The position numbers and the translations under genes are program-made. A stretch of DNA of 64,000 bases from Ga0077548 sp035440445 (GTDB taxonomy: Bacteria; Pseudomonadota; Alphaproteobacteria; Rhizobiales; Xanthobacteraceae). Under the pieces are notes generated by a model. The model was not told where the DNA came from. It ran no database searches and saw nothing but the letters and a program-made list of their open reading frames with translations. Position 1 is the first letter of the stretch; every line of letters begins with the position of its first letter. Location of the stretch: positions 1 through 64,000 of the forward strand of contig DAORMJ010000004.1 in NCBI GenBank assembly GCA_035440445.1, given 5' to 3'. Positions 42,220 through 50,707 of the stretch are shown here, in pieces.

Positions 42220-43097
42220 TGGATTGGCTTTTCCTCACCGAGATCTTGCTTTCGGGGCTTGGCTCCGGCGCGCTTCTGTCGCTGACCGGCATTGCTTTCG
42301 TGCTCATCTATAAAGCGACCAAGGTGGTGAACCTCGCGGTCGGCGAGATGCTGATGATGGGCGCCTATTTCTTCGTTGGCCTGTTTTCTTCGCAGGTCTT
42401 TCCGCTCTGGGCGACGGTCGCGCTTGCGATCCTTGGCGGCGGGTTGCTCGGTGCGGTGGTCGAGCGTGCGCTGATCCGGCCGATGCTCGGCGAAAATCCG
42501 ATCTCCGTCTTCATGGTGACGGTGGGCCTTGGCTCGATCCTTGTTGGCGTTGTCGAGTTCATCTGGGGTGCGGACCCGATTGCGCCGCCGAACTTCATGC
42601 CGACCAAGCCGTTCTTCATCGGCCCCGCTTATGTCTCGCCGAAGATCGCGCTGAGTTTCGCGATTGCGGCAGTCGTGATCGTCGTCTTCCTCATCCTGTT
42701 TCGTTACTGGCGGGGCGGCGTTGCGTTACGCGCGACGGCGACCGATCAGGGGGCGGCCTATTCCTGCGGGATCAACGTGCCCCGCGTGTTTTCGCTCGCG
42801 TGGATCGCAGCCGGCATGGCGGCGGCGGGGGCGGGCATTCTCGTCGGCTCCATCGGCGGCGTGTCGCCGACCATGGGTGTATTCGGCCTTTCGGTGCTCG
42901 TGGTCGTGATCGTGGGCGGCCTCGATTCGATTGCGGGCGCGTTGATCGCAGGCCTCTTTATCGGCGCGGTGGAAGCGCTCGCGGGCACGTATCTCGGCGG
43001 GGAATACAAGCTGCTCATCACCTTCGGAATCCTTGTCGTGATGCTGATGATCCGGCCTTACGGCCTCTTCGGCACCGTAGAAATCGAGCGGCTCTGA
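42219..43097 (+). CDS. livH: ABC transporter permease LivH
   Basis: 292 residues, about eight membrane helices. SGLGSGALLSLTGIAFVLIYKATKVVNLAVGEMLMMGAYFF is the LivH N-terminus; GGVALRATATDQGAAYSCGINVPRVFSLAWIAAGMAAA is the conserved cytoplasmic EAA-like loop. Inner-membrane permease paired with livM. Confidence 0.92.
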   Translation: MDWLFLTEILLSGLGSGALLSLTGIAFVLIYKATKVVNLAVGEMLMMGAYFFVGLFSSQVFPLWATVALAILGGGLLGAVVERALIRPMLGENPISVFMVTVGLGSILVGVVEFIWGADPIAPPNFMPTKPFFIGPAYVSPKIALSFAIAAVVIVVFLILFRYWRGGVALRATATDQGAAYSCGINVPRVFSLAWIAAGMAAAGAGILVGSIGGVSPTMGVFGLSVLVVVIVGGLDSIAGALIAGLFIGAVEALAGTYLGGEYKLLITFGILVVMLMIRPYGLFGTVEIERL

Positions 43098-43098
43098 C

Positions 43099-44139
43099 AT
43101 GCGTATCGGTACCGCACACGAAACCTACGCGCAGGCAGAGGCGCTCCTCGACACCAATGTGCAGCGCTTCTGGCTGATCGCCTTCCTCATTTTGCTCGCG
43201 GCGTTTCCCTTCGTCGCGAACCAGTATTGGGTCTATATGGCCTGCCTCGTCGGCATCCATATCGTCAGCGTGACGGGACTGAATATTCTGACGGGCTTCA
43301 CCGGTCTCGTCAGCCTCGGTCACGCCGCCTTCATGGCGGTCGGCGCCTATACGGTCGCGACGCTCGAAATCCGCGTCGGCACGCCGTTCATTTTGAACCT
43401 CATCATCGGCGGCCTGGTCACCGCGCTTGCCGGCATTCTCGTCGGCATCCCGAGCTTGCGCGTGAAAGGGCTTTATCTCGCGATCGCGACCATCGCGGCG
43501 GCGGTGATCCTGCATTTCGTATTTGCGAACTCCGCATTCCTCGGCGGCACCCGCGGTTTGAGCATGCCGCCTGCCACAATCTTCGGCTATCAGATCGCGC
43601 GGCCCTCGCAGGTGTACTGGATCATCCTGCCCGTGGCGGTGCTGTCGATCGTCGGCGCGGCGAACCTCTTTCGCACGCGGATCGGCCGCGCCTTCATCGC
43701 GATCCGCGACCGCGACATTTCGGCGGAAGTGCTCGGCATTCCGCTGTTGCGCTACAAGCTCCTGAGCTTCGCGCTGTCTTCGTTCTATGCCGGTGTCGCG
43801 GGCGGGCTCTGGGCCTATTTCTTCCGGGTGGTGACGCCGGAAAGTTTCCCGCTCATCTATTCGATCTTCTTCCTCGCCGCCGTCATCGTCGGCGGCATGG
43901 GCACGATCCTCGGCGGAATTCTTGGCGCGGTCTTCATGACCATGGTGCCGGAAGTGCTGAAGATCGTGGTCGGCTGGATGACTCCTGTTTTCCCGAACGC
44001 GGTGCAGTTTCTCTCGCCCGTCCGGACCATCGTTTTCGGCGCGCTCATCGTTCTGTTTCTATTGTTTGAGCCGCAGGGCCTCGCCGAAATCTGGCGCCGC
44101 GTGCGCCGGTTCTTTCACTTGTGGCCGTTCAGAAAATAA
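43099..44139 (+). CDS. livM: ABC transporter permease LivM
   Basis: 346 residues. VSVTGLNILTGFTGLVSLGHAAFMAVGAY is the LivM hallmark; RIGRAFIAIRDRDISAEVLGIPLLRYKLLSFALSSFYAG is the EAA-type loop; VAxGGxGTxxG-like IVGGMGTILGGILGAVF lies near the end. About nine membrane helices. Starts 1 base after livH. Confidence 0.92.
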   Translation: MRIGTAHETYAQAEALLDTNVQRFWLIAFLILLAAFPFVANQYWVYMACLVGIHIVSVTGLNILTGFTGLVSLGHAAFMAVGAYTVATLEIRVGTPFILNLIIGGLVTALAGILVGIPSLRVKGLYLAIATIAAAVILHFVFANSAFLGGTRGLSMPPATIFGYQIARPSQVYWIILPVAVLSIVGAANLFRTRIGRAFIAIRDRDISAEVLGIPLLRYKLLSFALSSFYAGVAGGLWAYFFRVVTPESFPLIYSIFFLAAVIVGGMGTILGGILGAVFMTMVPEVLKIVVGWMTPVFPNAVQFLSPVRTIVFGALIVLFLLFEPQGLAEIWRRVRRFFHLWPFRK

Positions 44140-44165
44140 GACCAACTCGAGGAGGAAACCTGACA

Positions 44166-45344
44166 ATGACACTCAAGCTAAGCCGCAGAAGCGCGATCGC
44201 GATCGCACTTGCCGGCACCGTGACGTTCGGCTCATACGGAGCCGCGCGCGCACAAGACATCGTATTGGGCGGCTCGATCCCGATGACTGGCGTATTCGCC
44301 TTCGCCGGTGTCGCGATCAACAACGGCATCACCGACTATCTGAAGATCGTGAACGACGCCGGCGGCATCCACGGCCGCAAGATCAAATATGTCTTCGAGG
44401 ACACCGCCTATAAGGTCGATACCTCGGTCGCGGTCTTCAACAAGCTCACGAGCCAGGAAAAGATCAGCCTCTATTACGGCGACTCGACGGCGTTTGCGAA
44501 GACGATCAATGCCGAACTCCTGCGCCGCGCCAACATCATCATGGCGGGTGCGTCGTTCGCTTCCGAACTGAACAACCCGAAAGAATATCCGTTCCAGTTC
44601 ATCGCGGGTCCCGACTACACCGAGATGACCGGCATTCTCCTGGAATACATCGCCAAGACCACGCCGAAGGCGAAGATCGCGCTCGTCAATTCCGATACGG
44701 AATTCGGCCGCGATCCGATTGCCGCAACCGAGAAGCGTGCGAAAGAACTTGGCCTCACGGTGGTCGAGAAGATCGTGACGCCGCCGACTTCGGTCGACGT
44801 CTCGACCGAAGTGCTGAAGCTCCGCCGCGCCGATCCCGACTACGTGATCTTCCACGGCTATATTCTGGCGCCGCTGCCGGAATTCATGAGCCAGGCGAAG
44901 CAGCTCGGCCTGAAGGCGAAGTTCATGGGTACGTTCTGGTCCATGGACAACAACATCTGGGCGAAGTCCGCTGACGTCGCCGATGGCTTCATGGGTGTGA
45001 TGCCGTATCGCTACTACTTCGACACCGAAGGCAAGTCGCCGATGCTGGACCAGATCCGCAAAATGCGTCCGGAATATCAATCGACCGGATACATCCAGGG
45101 CTTCCTGACCGCGATGTTGCTCGTCGAGGCGGCCAAGCGCACGCTCGCCGACAAGAAAGAGCTGACCGCGCAGAACATGAAAGCCGCGCTCAATTCGATC
45201 AAGGACTTCGATACCGGCGGCCTGATCGGCGTGCCGATTTCGATTCCCGGCAACACGCTCCCGGTCGGCCGCGTCTATCAGTATGACGGCAAGGCGCAGC
45301 GGATGAAGCCGGTCTCCGACTGGATCGATCTCACCAAGAAGTAA
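44166..45344 (+). CDS. ABC transporter periplasmic substrate-binding protein (LivK-like)
   Basis: 392 residues from ATG 44166 with GAGGAGG upstream. The signal peptide (RRSAIAIALAGTVTFGSYGAARAQ) has a twin-Arg but is a plausible Sec signal. The mature protein begins DIVLGGSIPMTGVFAFAGVAINNG, then NDAGGIHGRKIKYVFEDTAY, typical of Leu/Ile/Val-type periplasmic-binding fold I receptors. Many Rhizobiales receptors of this group bind aromatic acids rather than amino acids. The enzymes around it suggest an organic acid that is then CoA-activated. Confidence 0.9.
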   Translation: MTLKLSRRSAIAIALAGTVTFGSYGAARAQDIVLGGSIPMTGVFAFAGVAINNGITDYLKIVNDAGGIHGRKIKYVFEDTAYKVDTSVAVFNKLTSQEKISLYYGDSTAFAKTINAELLRRANIIMAGASFASELNNPKEYPFQFIAGPDYTEMTGILLEYIAKTTPKAKIALVNSDTEFGRDPIAATEKRAKELGLTVVEKIVTPPTSVDVSTEVLKLRRADPDYVIFHGYILAPLPEFMSQAKQLGLKAKFMGTFWSMDNNIWAKSADVADGFMGVMPYRYYFDTEGKSPMLDQIRKMRPEYQSTGYIQGFLTAMLLVEAAKRTLADKKELTAQNMKAALNSIKDFDTGGLIGVPISIPGNTLPVGRVYQYDGKAQRMKPVSDWIDLTKK

Positions 45345-45349
45345 GCATC

Positions 45350-46162
45350 ATGGCCGCGGACACTGTTCTCGAAGTCAATAACATCGAGGTCGTCTATAAC
45401 AAGACGGTCCAGGTGCTCCGCGGCCTTTCGCTACAAGTAGCCGAAAAGTCGGTCGTGGCCTTGCTCGGCTCCAACGGAGCCGGCAAATCCACCACGCTTA
45501 AAGCGATTTCCAACGTGCTCTCGCTCGAAGACGGCGAGGTCATCGCGGGCAATATCGTGTTCAAGAAAGAGCCGGTCGCGCGGCACGCGCCGCATGAACT
45601 CGTCCGCAGCGGCCTGTTTCATGTGATGGAAGGCCGCCGGATTTTCGAGGACCTCACGGTCGAAGAAAACCTGACCGCCGCGACCTATGCGCTCTCCGGG
45701 CGCAATACGCCGCAAACGAAATTCGAAGTGGTCTATGAATATTTCCCAAGGCTGTTCGAGCGCCGCAACGGCCGCGCCGGATATCTCTCCGGCGGCGAGC
45801 AGCAGATGCTTGCGATCGGCCGCGCGCTGATCGCGCAGCCGAAGCTCATGTTGCTCGATGAGCCCTCGCTTGGGCTGTCGCCGAAGCTGGTCGAGGAAAT
45901 CTTCACCATCATCGCGCGCATCAACCGCGAGCAGGGCGTCTCGATGCTGCTCGTGGAGCAGAACGCGGCGGTTGCGTTCGCCGTCTCGCATTACGGATAC
46001 ATCATGGAGACCGGCAAGATCGTGATCGACGGCCCGGTCGAGCGCCTTCTGCGCGATCAGGACGTGCGCGAGTTCTATCTCGGAATGGGCGGAAGCGGCG
46101 GCGAGGCCAGAAGCTTCCGCGACATCAAGCATTACAAGCGCCGCAAGCGCTGGCTGTCGTGA
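45350..46162 (+). CDS. livF: ABC transporter ATP-binding protein LivF
   Basis: 270 residues. Walker A GSNGAGKSTTLKAISNVL, LVRSGLFHVMEGRRIFEDLTVEENL (LivF-type), signature YLSGGEQQMLAIGRAL, Walker B LMLLDEPSLGLSP, and LLVEQNAAVAFAV. Longer C-terminus than usual, ending in a basic HYKRRKRWLS tail. Completes the five-component transporter. Confidence 0.93.
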   Translation: MAADTVLEVNNIEVVYNKTVQVLRGLSLQVAEKSVVALLGSNGAGKSTTLKAISNVLSLEDGEVIAGNIVFKKEPVARHAPHELVRSGLFHVMEGRRIFEDLTVEENLTAATYALSGRNTPQTKFEVVYEYFPRLFERRNGRAGYLSGGEQQMLAIGRALIAQPKLMLLDEPSLGLSPKLVEEIFTIIARINREQGVSMLLVEQNAAVAFAVSHYGYIMETGKIVIDGPVERLLRDQDVREFYLGMGGSGGEARSFRDIKHYKRRKRWLS

Positions 46163-46173
46163 GGGAGAGGGTC

Positions 46174-47967
46174 ATGTTTCCCGAATTGACACTTCCGCAA
46201 ATGATCCGCGAGCACGCGCAGAAGCGCGGCGAGCATGTCGCGATCCGGCAGAAGGAATTCGGCATCTGGCGGCCTTATACCTGGCGCGAATATTACGAGC
46301 GCGCCTCCGCCGTCGGTCTCGGTTTCCGCGCCATGGGGCTGGAAGAGGGCGGCCACGTCGCGGTCATTTCCGAAAACCGTATCGAGTGGGTGCTCGCGCA
46401 ACTCGGCGCGGGCCTGGTCGGCGCGATCACCATCGGCGTTTATCCGACGAGCCCTTCGAATGAAGTCGCCTATGTGCTCGAACATTCCAACACCGAAATC
46501 GTGATCTGCGAGGACCAGGAGCAGGTCGACAAGGTGCTGGAACGGTTGGCGGAACTGCCGAAGCTGCGCCGGATCGTGGTGATGGAAACTAAGGGGATGC
46601 GGCAGTATCCCGAAAACCGCGTGGTTTCGTTCCTCGATCTGGAACGTGCCGGAAAAACGCATGCCTTCACGCATGGCAAGCTGATCGACGACGTGCTCTC
46701 GCGCCAGAAGCTCTCCGATATCGCGTTGATGATCTACACCTCGGGCTCCACCGGCAAGCCCAAAGGCGCGATGCTGAGCTACAAGAACATTCGCGCCGAG
46801 GCGACGTCGGTGGTCGAGCGGCTTGAACTCGACGCTTCGACGACGCTGCTTTCCTATCTGCCGCTCTGCCACGTTGCCGAGCAGATGACGACGGTGATGG
46901 TGCCGGGCTATCTCGGCTCGCTGGTGAACTTCGGCGAGTCGATCCGCACCGTGCAGGAAGATCTGCGCGAGGTCGCGCCGACCATGTTCCTCGGCGTGCC
47001 GCGGATCTGGGAGAAGCTGCATTCCTCGATCCACATCAAGCTCCTTGAGTCCGATCCGGTCCGCCGCAAGCTGTTCGAAAAGGCTTATGCCGCCTGCGAG
47101 CCGTTTGCCGAGAAAGCGCCCGCGCAGCGTTCGTTCGGCGAGCGCATCAAGTTCTTCGTCTATTACTGGCTCGTGTTCCGCTCGCTGCAGAACTTCATCG
47201 GCCTTCGCAACGCCAAAGTGGCGATGACAGGTGCCGCGCCGATTTCCGCGAAGATCGTCAAATTCTTCCGCACACTCGGCGTGCCGCTGATCGAGGTCTA
47301 TGGCCTCACCGAAAGCTCGGCGGTGGCGACTGCGCAGACGCTCGATGCGCGCGTGCCGCTTTGCGTCGGCACGGCGGCTCCCGGCATCGAGGTGAAGCTC
47401 GGCAGCGACGGCGAGTTGCTGGTGCGCGGCGACACCGTGTTCGAAGGCTACTACCGCAACGATGAGGCGACGCGGGCCTCGATCCGCGATGGCTGGCTGC
47501 ATACCGGCGACGTTGCCCAGATGCAGGACGGACAGTTCCGGATCGTCGATCGCATCAAGGACATCATGATTACCGCGGGTGGCAAGAACCTCAGCCCGTC
47601 GGAAATCGAGAACACCGTGAAGTCGAGCCCCTTTATCAAGGAGTGCATCGTCATCGGGGAATCGCGAAAATACGTTTCCGCGCTGATCCAGATCGATTAC
47701 GAACTCACCGGCAAATGGGCGGAAGAAAAAGGCATCGCCCATACCAACTTCAGAAATCTCGTGGAGCACCCGCAGGTGCACGAGTTGATCCAGCGCGAGA
47801 TCGATACCGCGAATGCGCAACTCGCGCAGGTTTCGAACATCCGCAAGTTCCACCTCTTGACGAAGGAGCTGGATCACGACGACGACGAAGTGACGGCGAC
47901 CATGAAGGTGCGCCGCTCCAACATCACCAAGAAATACGCGGCCGAGATCGAAGGGCTTTACGCGTAA
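46174..47967 (+). CDS. AMP-dependent acyl-CoA synthetase (long-chain/aromatic acid type)
   Basis: 597 residues from ATG 46174 with GGGAGAGGG in front. Adenylate-forming motifs: LMIYTSGSTGKPKGAMLSY, VYGLTESSAVA and GWLHTGDVAQMQDGQFRIVDRIKDIMITAGGKNLSP (hinge). The N-terminus (IREHAQKRGEHVAIRQKEFGIWRPYTW) resembles the long-chain FadD15-like branch. It would activate the imported acid to its CoA thioester, feeding the enoyl-CoA hydratase-family enzyme. The 3' end overlaps the convergent UdgX gene by 10 bases. Confidence 0.9.
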   Translation: MFPELTLPQMIREHAQKRGEHVAIRQKEFGIWRPYTWREYYERASAVGLGFRAMGLEEGGHVAVISENRIEWVLAQLGAGLVGAITIGVYPTSPSNEVAYVLEHSNTEIVICEDQEQVDKVLERLAELPKLRRIVVMETKGMRQYPENRVVSFLDLERAGKTHAFTHGKLIDDVLSRQKLSDIALMIYTSGSTGKPKGAMLSYKNIRAEATSVVERLELDASTTLLSYLPLCHVAEQMTTVMVPGYLGSLVNFGESIRTVQEDLREVAPTMFLGVPRIWEKLHSSIHIKLLESDPVRRKLFEKAYAACEPFAEKAPAQRSFGERIKFFVYYWLVFRSLQNFIGLRNAKVAMTGAAPISAKIVKFFRTLGVPLIEVYGLTESSAVATAQTLDARVPLCVGTAAPGIEVKLGSDGELLVRGDTVFEGYYRNDEATRASIRDGWLHTGDVAQMQDGQFRIVDRIKDIMITAGGKNLSPSEIENTVKSSPFIKECIVIGESRKYVSALIQIDYELTGKWAEEKGIAHTNFRNLVEHPQVHELIQREIDTANAQLAQVSNIRKFHLLTKELDHDDDEVTATMKVRRSNITKKYAAEIEGLYA

Positions 47968-49409
47968 GCCGCGCAGCGTTCTTTGCCGAGGTAGCGTGCG
48001 ACGATCGTGAGATCGTGGATGAACGCCTTGTATTCCCGGTCTTTGTCTTCGGGCTGCACCCGCAGCAGGAAGGACGGATGGACCGTAATCAACGCGTGGG
48101 TGCCGTCGGCGAGCTGGAGAATTTCGCCGCGGCTTTTCTGCACCGGCATGTTGCGGCCGAAGACGGAGTAGATCGCGGTCGCACCGAGCGCCACGATCAA
48201 CTTCGGCTTGATCGCGTCGCGCTCGCGCTCGAACCATTGGCGGCAGACCTTGATCTCGCTCATGTTTGGCTTCTGGTGGATGCGTCGCTTGCCGCGCGGC
48301 ACGAATTTGAAATGCTTCACGGCGTTCGTGACATAAGTGATGGCCCGCTCGATCCCGGCTTCTTCAAGCGCCTGGTCGAACAGCCGGCCTGCCGGGCCGA
48401 CGAAGGGCGTGCCTGCGATGTCTTCCTGATCGCCGGGCTGCTCGCCGACGAACATGACCTCGGCATTCGCGGGGCCTTCGCCGAAGACGGTCCCAGTCGC
48501 GTCCTTCCAGAGCGGGCAGTCGCGGCAATGCGCGGCCGCCTCGCGCAAGGCTTCGATGCTGCCGGTTGACGGGTGCTTTTGCGGCATCGCTTCGAGCTTC
48601 TGCAGGGTGGCACGGGCGGCGGGGGCCGGTGCCTCGATCATGTTTACTGCGCGGCGCGTGGCGTCGGCGGTCAGTTCTCTAATCAACGGCGCTTCGGGAA
48701 GGTTCCGCCAATATTTCTGTGGCATTTCTTTTTGCATCGCGCCGATTTTCATGCGCGCGGGGTTGAAGATGCTCGCGTAATAGCTTCGCCAATAGTCCTC
48801 GAGCGCGTCGTCGCTGGGCGCGTCCTTTCGGCTTGCGCCCGCGCTGAAGGAGAGTTTTTCGAGGTCCCAATGCGCGCAGGCTTTCGGCGTCAGGATCGAC
48901 CAGCGCATGGTGTGGAAGCGCTTGACGAAAAAGTCTGCGGTCGCTTCCACGATATGATGATCGGGCTCGAACCAGGCGATGAAGAGTGCGACGCTTTCTG
49001 TTTCGATTTCCCGAAAGCGGACGAAGGCCGTCATCTTGTGCTGGTCGCGGCGAACCGATTTCACAAGGTCGCGCAGGCGCGAAACATCCGGGTCGATGCC
49101 GGTTTCCATGAGTCCGCGTTCACGTTGCAATCGCCACAGCAGGCGATAGAGTAGCGCGAAGCGTTCCGGGTCGCTATGAAGCGCGGCCTTGCGCGCGAAA
49201 CTCACGAACGACTTCGGAACGGTCGGTGTCGCAGCGGCAAGGCTGAACATGCGCGCGCCGTCTTCCTTCGGGTCGGCGAAGAGATCGCCCGCGCCTTCGC
49301 CGGCGAGCCAGGCAATCAGTTCCGGTTTGACGCGTTCGACGAGGAGCGCGCGGGCGGCAATGCGCCAGCCTTCGAAATCGGTTTCCGATTGCAGCCGGAC
49401 AGTGCGCAT
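47958..49409 (-). CDS. DUF4130-UdgX fusion (uracil-DNA glycosylase family, covalent-binding type)
   Basis: 483 residues. The N-terminal half (1-250) is the DUF4130/TIGR03915-type domain usually paired with a radical SAM protein. The C-terminal half is a family-4-like UDG: HCRDCPL (C295, C298, Fe-S), GEQPGDQEDIAGTPFVGPAG (motif A) and TVHPSFLLR (motif B). KRRIHQKP around His378 is the UdgX insert whose His forms a covalent bond to uracil-site DNA in the mycobacterial protein. So it probably binds uracil in DNA tightly rather than simply excising it. Starts 1 base after the radical SAM gene stop. Confidence 0.9.
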   Translation of the reverse strand: MRTVRLQSETDFEGWRIAARALLVERVKPELIAWLAGEGAGDLFADPKEDGARMFSLAAATPTVPKSFVSFARKAALHSDPERFALLYRLLWRLQRERGLMETGIDPDVSRLRDLVKSVRRDQHKMTAFVRFREIETESVALFIAWFEPDHHIVEATADFFVKRFHTMRWSILTPKACAHWDLEKLSFSAGASRKDAPSDDALEDYWRSYYASIFNPARMKIGAMQKEMPQKYWRNLPEAPLIRELTADATRRAVNMIEAPAPAARATLQKLEAMPQKHPSTGSIEALREAAAHCRDCPLWKDATGTVFGEGPANAEVMFVGEQPGDQEDIAGTPFVGPAGRLFDQALEEAGIERAITYVTNAVKHFKFVPRGKRRIHQKPNMSEIKVCRQWFERERDAIKPKLIVALGATAIYSVFGRNMPVQKSRGEILQLADGTHALITVHPSFLLRVQPEDKDREYKAFIHDLTIVARYLGKERCAAYA

Positions 49410-50627
49410 CTAGAGCGCCAGCGAAAGTTGTGCGGGCTCGGGCACGAAATAACGCTTGAAATTCGCCGTATCGATCAGGCGAGTGGAGGGGCGGTGATCG
49501 GCAAGCGCCAGAAACGGCAGCACCTTGCGCGGAGAAACGTGCAGGCGTTTCAAATCGTCGGCGCGGATGGTGCGAAAGCGGCGCGAGGAAAGAATGCGGT
49601 CGACGCTGCGCACGCCGAGCCCCGGCACGCGCAACAATTCCTCGCGCGAGGCTTTGTTGATGTCGAGCGGGAAGTGCTCGCGATGCGCGAGTGCCCAGGC
49701 GAGCTTCGGATCCATGTCGAGCGCAAGCATGCCTTCGTTGCCGGTCGCGATTTCCTCGACGTTGAAGCCATAGAAGCGCAGGAGCCAGTCGGCCTGATAG
49801 AGCCGGTGTTCGCGCACGAGCGGCGGCGCCTGCAAGGGCAGCGCGCGGCTCGCATCGGGAATGGGACTGAAGGCGGAGTAATAGACCCGCTTGAGGCGAT
49901 AGGATGCGTAAAGGTTGGTGCTGGTTTCGAGGATCTGGCGGTCATTGGTGCCGTCCGCACCGACGATCATCTGCGTGCCCTGACCGGCAGGCGCGAAGCG
50001 CGGCGCTTTCTTCTCCGCTTTGGCTTCGTCGATTTTCAGCCGCAGCTTGCCCATGGCGGTGCGGATCGCGCGCACATTCTTTTCCGGCGCGAGTTTTGCG
50101 AGGCTCTGTTCGCGTGGCAGTTCGATGTTGATGCTGAGGCGGTCGGCATAGCGGCCCGCGGCCTCGACCAGCTTTTCGTCGGCGTCGGGAATTGTTTTCA
50201 GGTGAATATAGCCGCGGAAGTGATGCTCTTCGCGCAGCGTGCGCGCGACGCGCACGATCTGCTCCATGGTGTAGTCGGCGCTGCGAATGATGCCGGAGGA
50301 AAGAAACAGTCCCTCGATATAATTGCGCTTGTAGAAATCGAGCGTGAGCTTGACGACTTCTTCCACCGTGAAGCGCGCGCGCGGCACGTTGCTCGACGCC
50401 CGGTTCACGCAATAGAGGCAGTCGAACGCGCAGGCATTGGTGAGCAGGATTTTCAGGAGCGAAATGCAGCGCCCATCCGGCGCATAAGAATGACAAATCC
50501 CGGCGCCGGTATTGGAGCCGATGCCCTTGCCGTCGATGGAATTGCGCTTTTCGCCGCCGCTCGAAGCGCAGGAGGCGTCGTATTTCGCCGCATCCGCCAG
50601 GATTTCGAGTTTTCGCTTCAATTCCAT
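49410..50627 (-). CDS. Radical SAM 'putative DNA modification/repair' protein
   Basis: 405 residues. Radical SAM motif C66-x3-C70-x2-C73 (TNACAFDCLYCVNR), with an additional early Cys pair around CASSGG and GICHSYAPDGRC. The C-terminus carries a helix-hairpin-helix DNA-binding segment (INKASREELLRVPGLGVRSVDRILSSR). Proteins of this type (TIGR03916) regularly travel with a DUF4130/UDG partner and no biochemical reaction is established. It lies directly beside an SOS box and ahead of the UdgX fusion. Confidence 0.88.
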   Translation of the reverse strand: MELKRKLEILADAAKYDASCASSGGEKRNSIDGKGIGSNTGAGICHSYAPDGRCISLLKILLTNACAFDCLYCVNRASSNVPRARFTVEEVVKLTLDFYKRNYIEGLFLSSGIIRSADYTMEQIVRVARTLREEHHFRGYIHLKTIPDADEKLVEAAGRYADRLSINIELPREQSLAKLAPEKNVRAIRTAMGKLRLKIDEAKAEKKAPRFAPAGQGTQMIVGADGTNDRQILETSTNLYASYRLKRVYYSAFSPIPDASRALPLQAPPLVREHRLYQADWLLRFYGFNVEEIATGNEGMLALDMDPKLAWALAHREHFPLDINKASREELLRVPGLGVRSVDRILSSRRFRTIRADDLKRLHVSPRKVLPFLALADHRPSTRLIDTANFKRYFVPEPAQLSLAL

Positions 50628-50674
50628 TGTCTTACGCCGCCTTTTGGCCCGTTGACTCTTCCTTCATTTCTATA

Positions 50675-50689
50675 GAACATAACAAGAAC
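50675..50689. promoter_or_regulatory. Alphaproteobacterial SOS (LexA) box in a divergent promoter
   Basis: GAAC-ATAACAA-GAAC, the direct-repeat form GAAC-N7-GAAC (GTTC-N7-GTTC on the other strand) used by LexA in Alphaproteobacteria. It sits in the 80-base gap between the radical SAM/UdgX pair (-) and imuA-imuB-dnaE2 (+), 18 bases from the imuA ATG, so one site can repress both units. Confidence 0.9.
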
Positions 50690-50707
50690 AAAGGAAACAG
50701 GTTCGAG

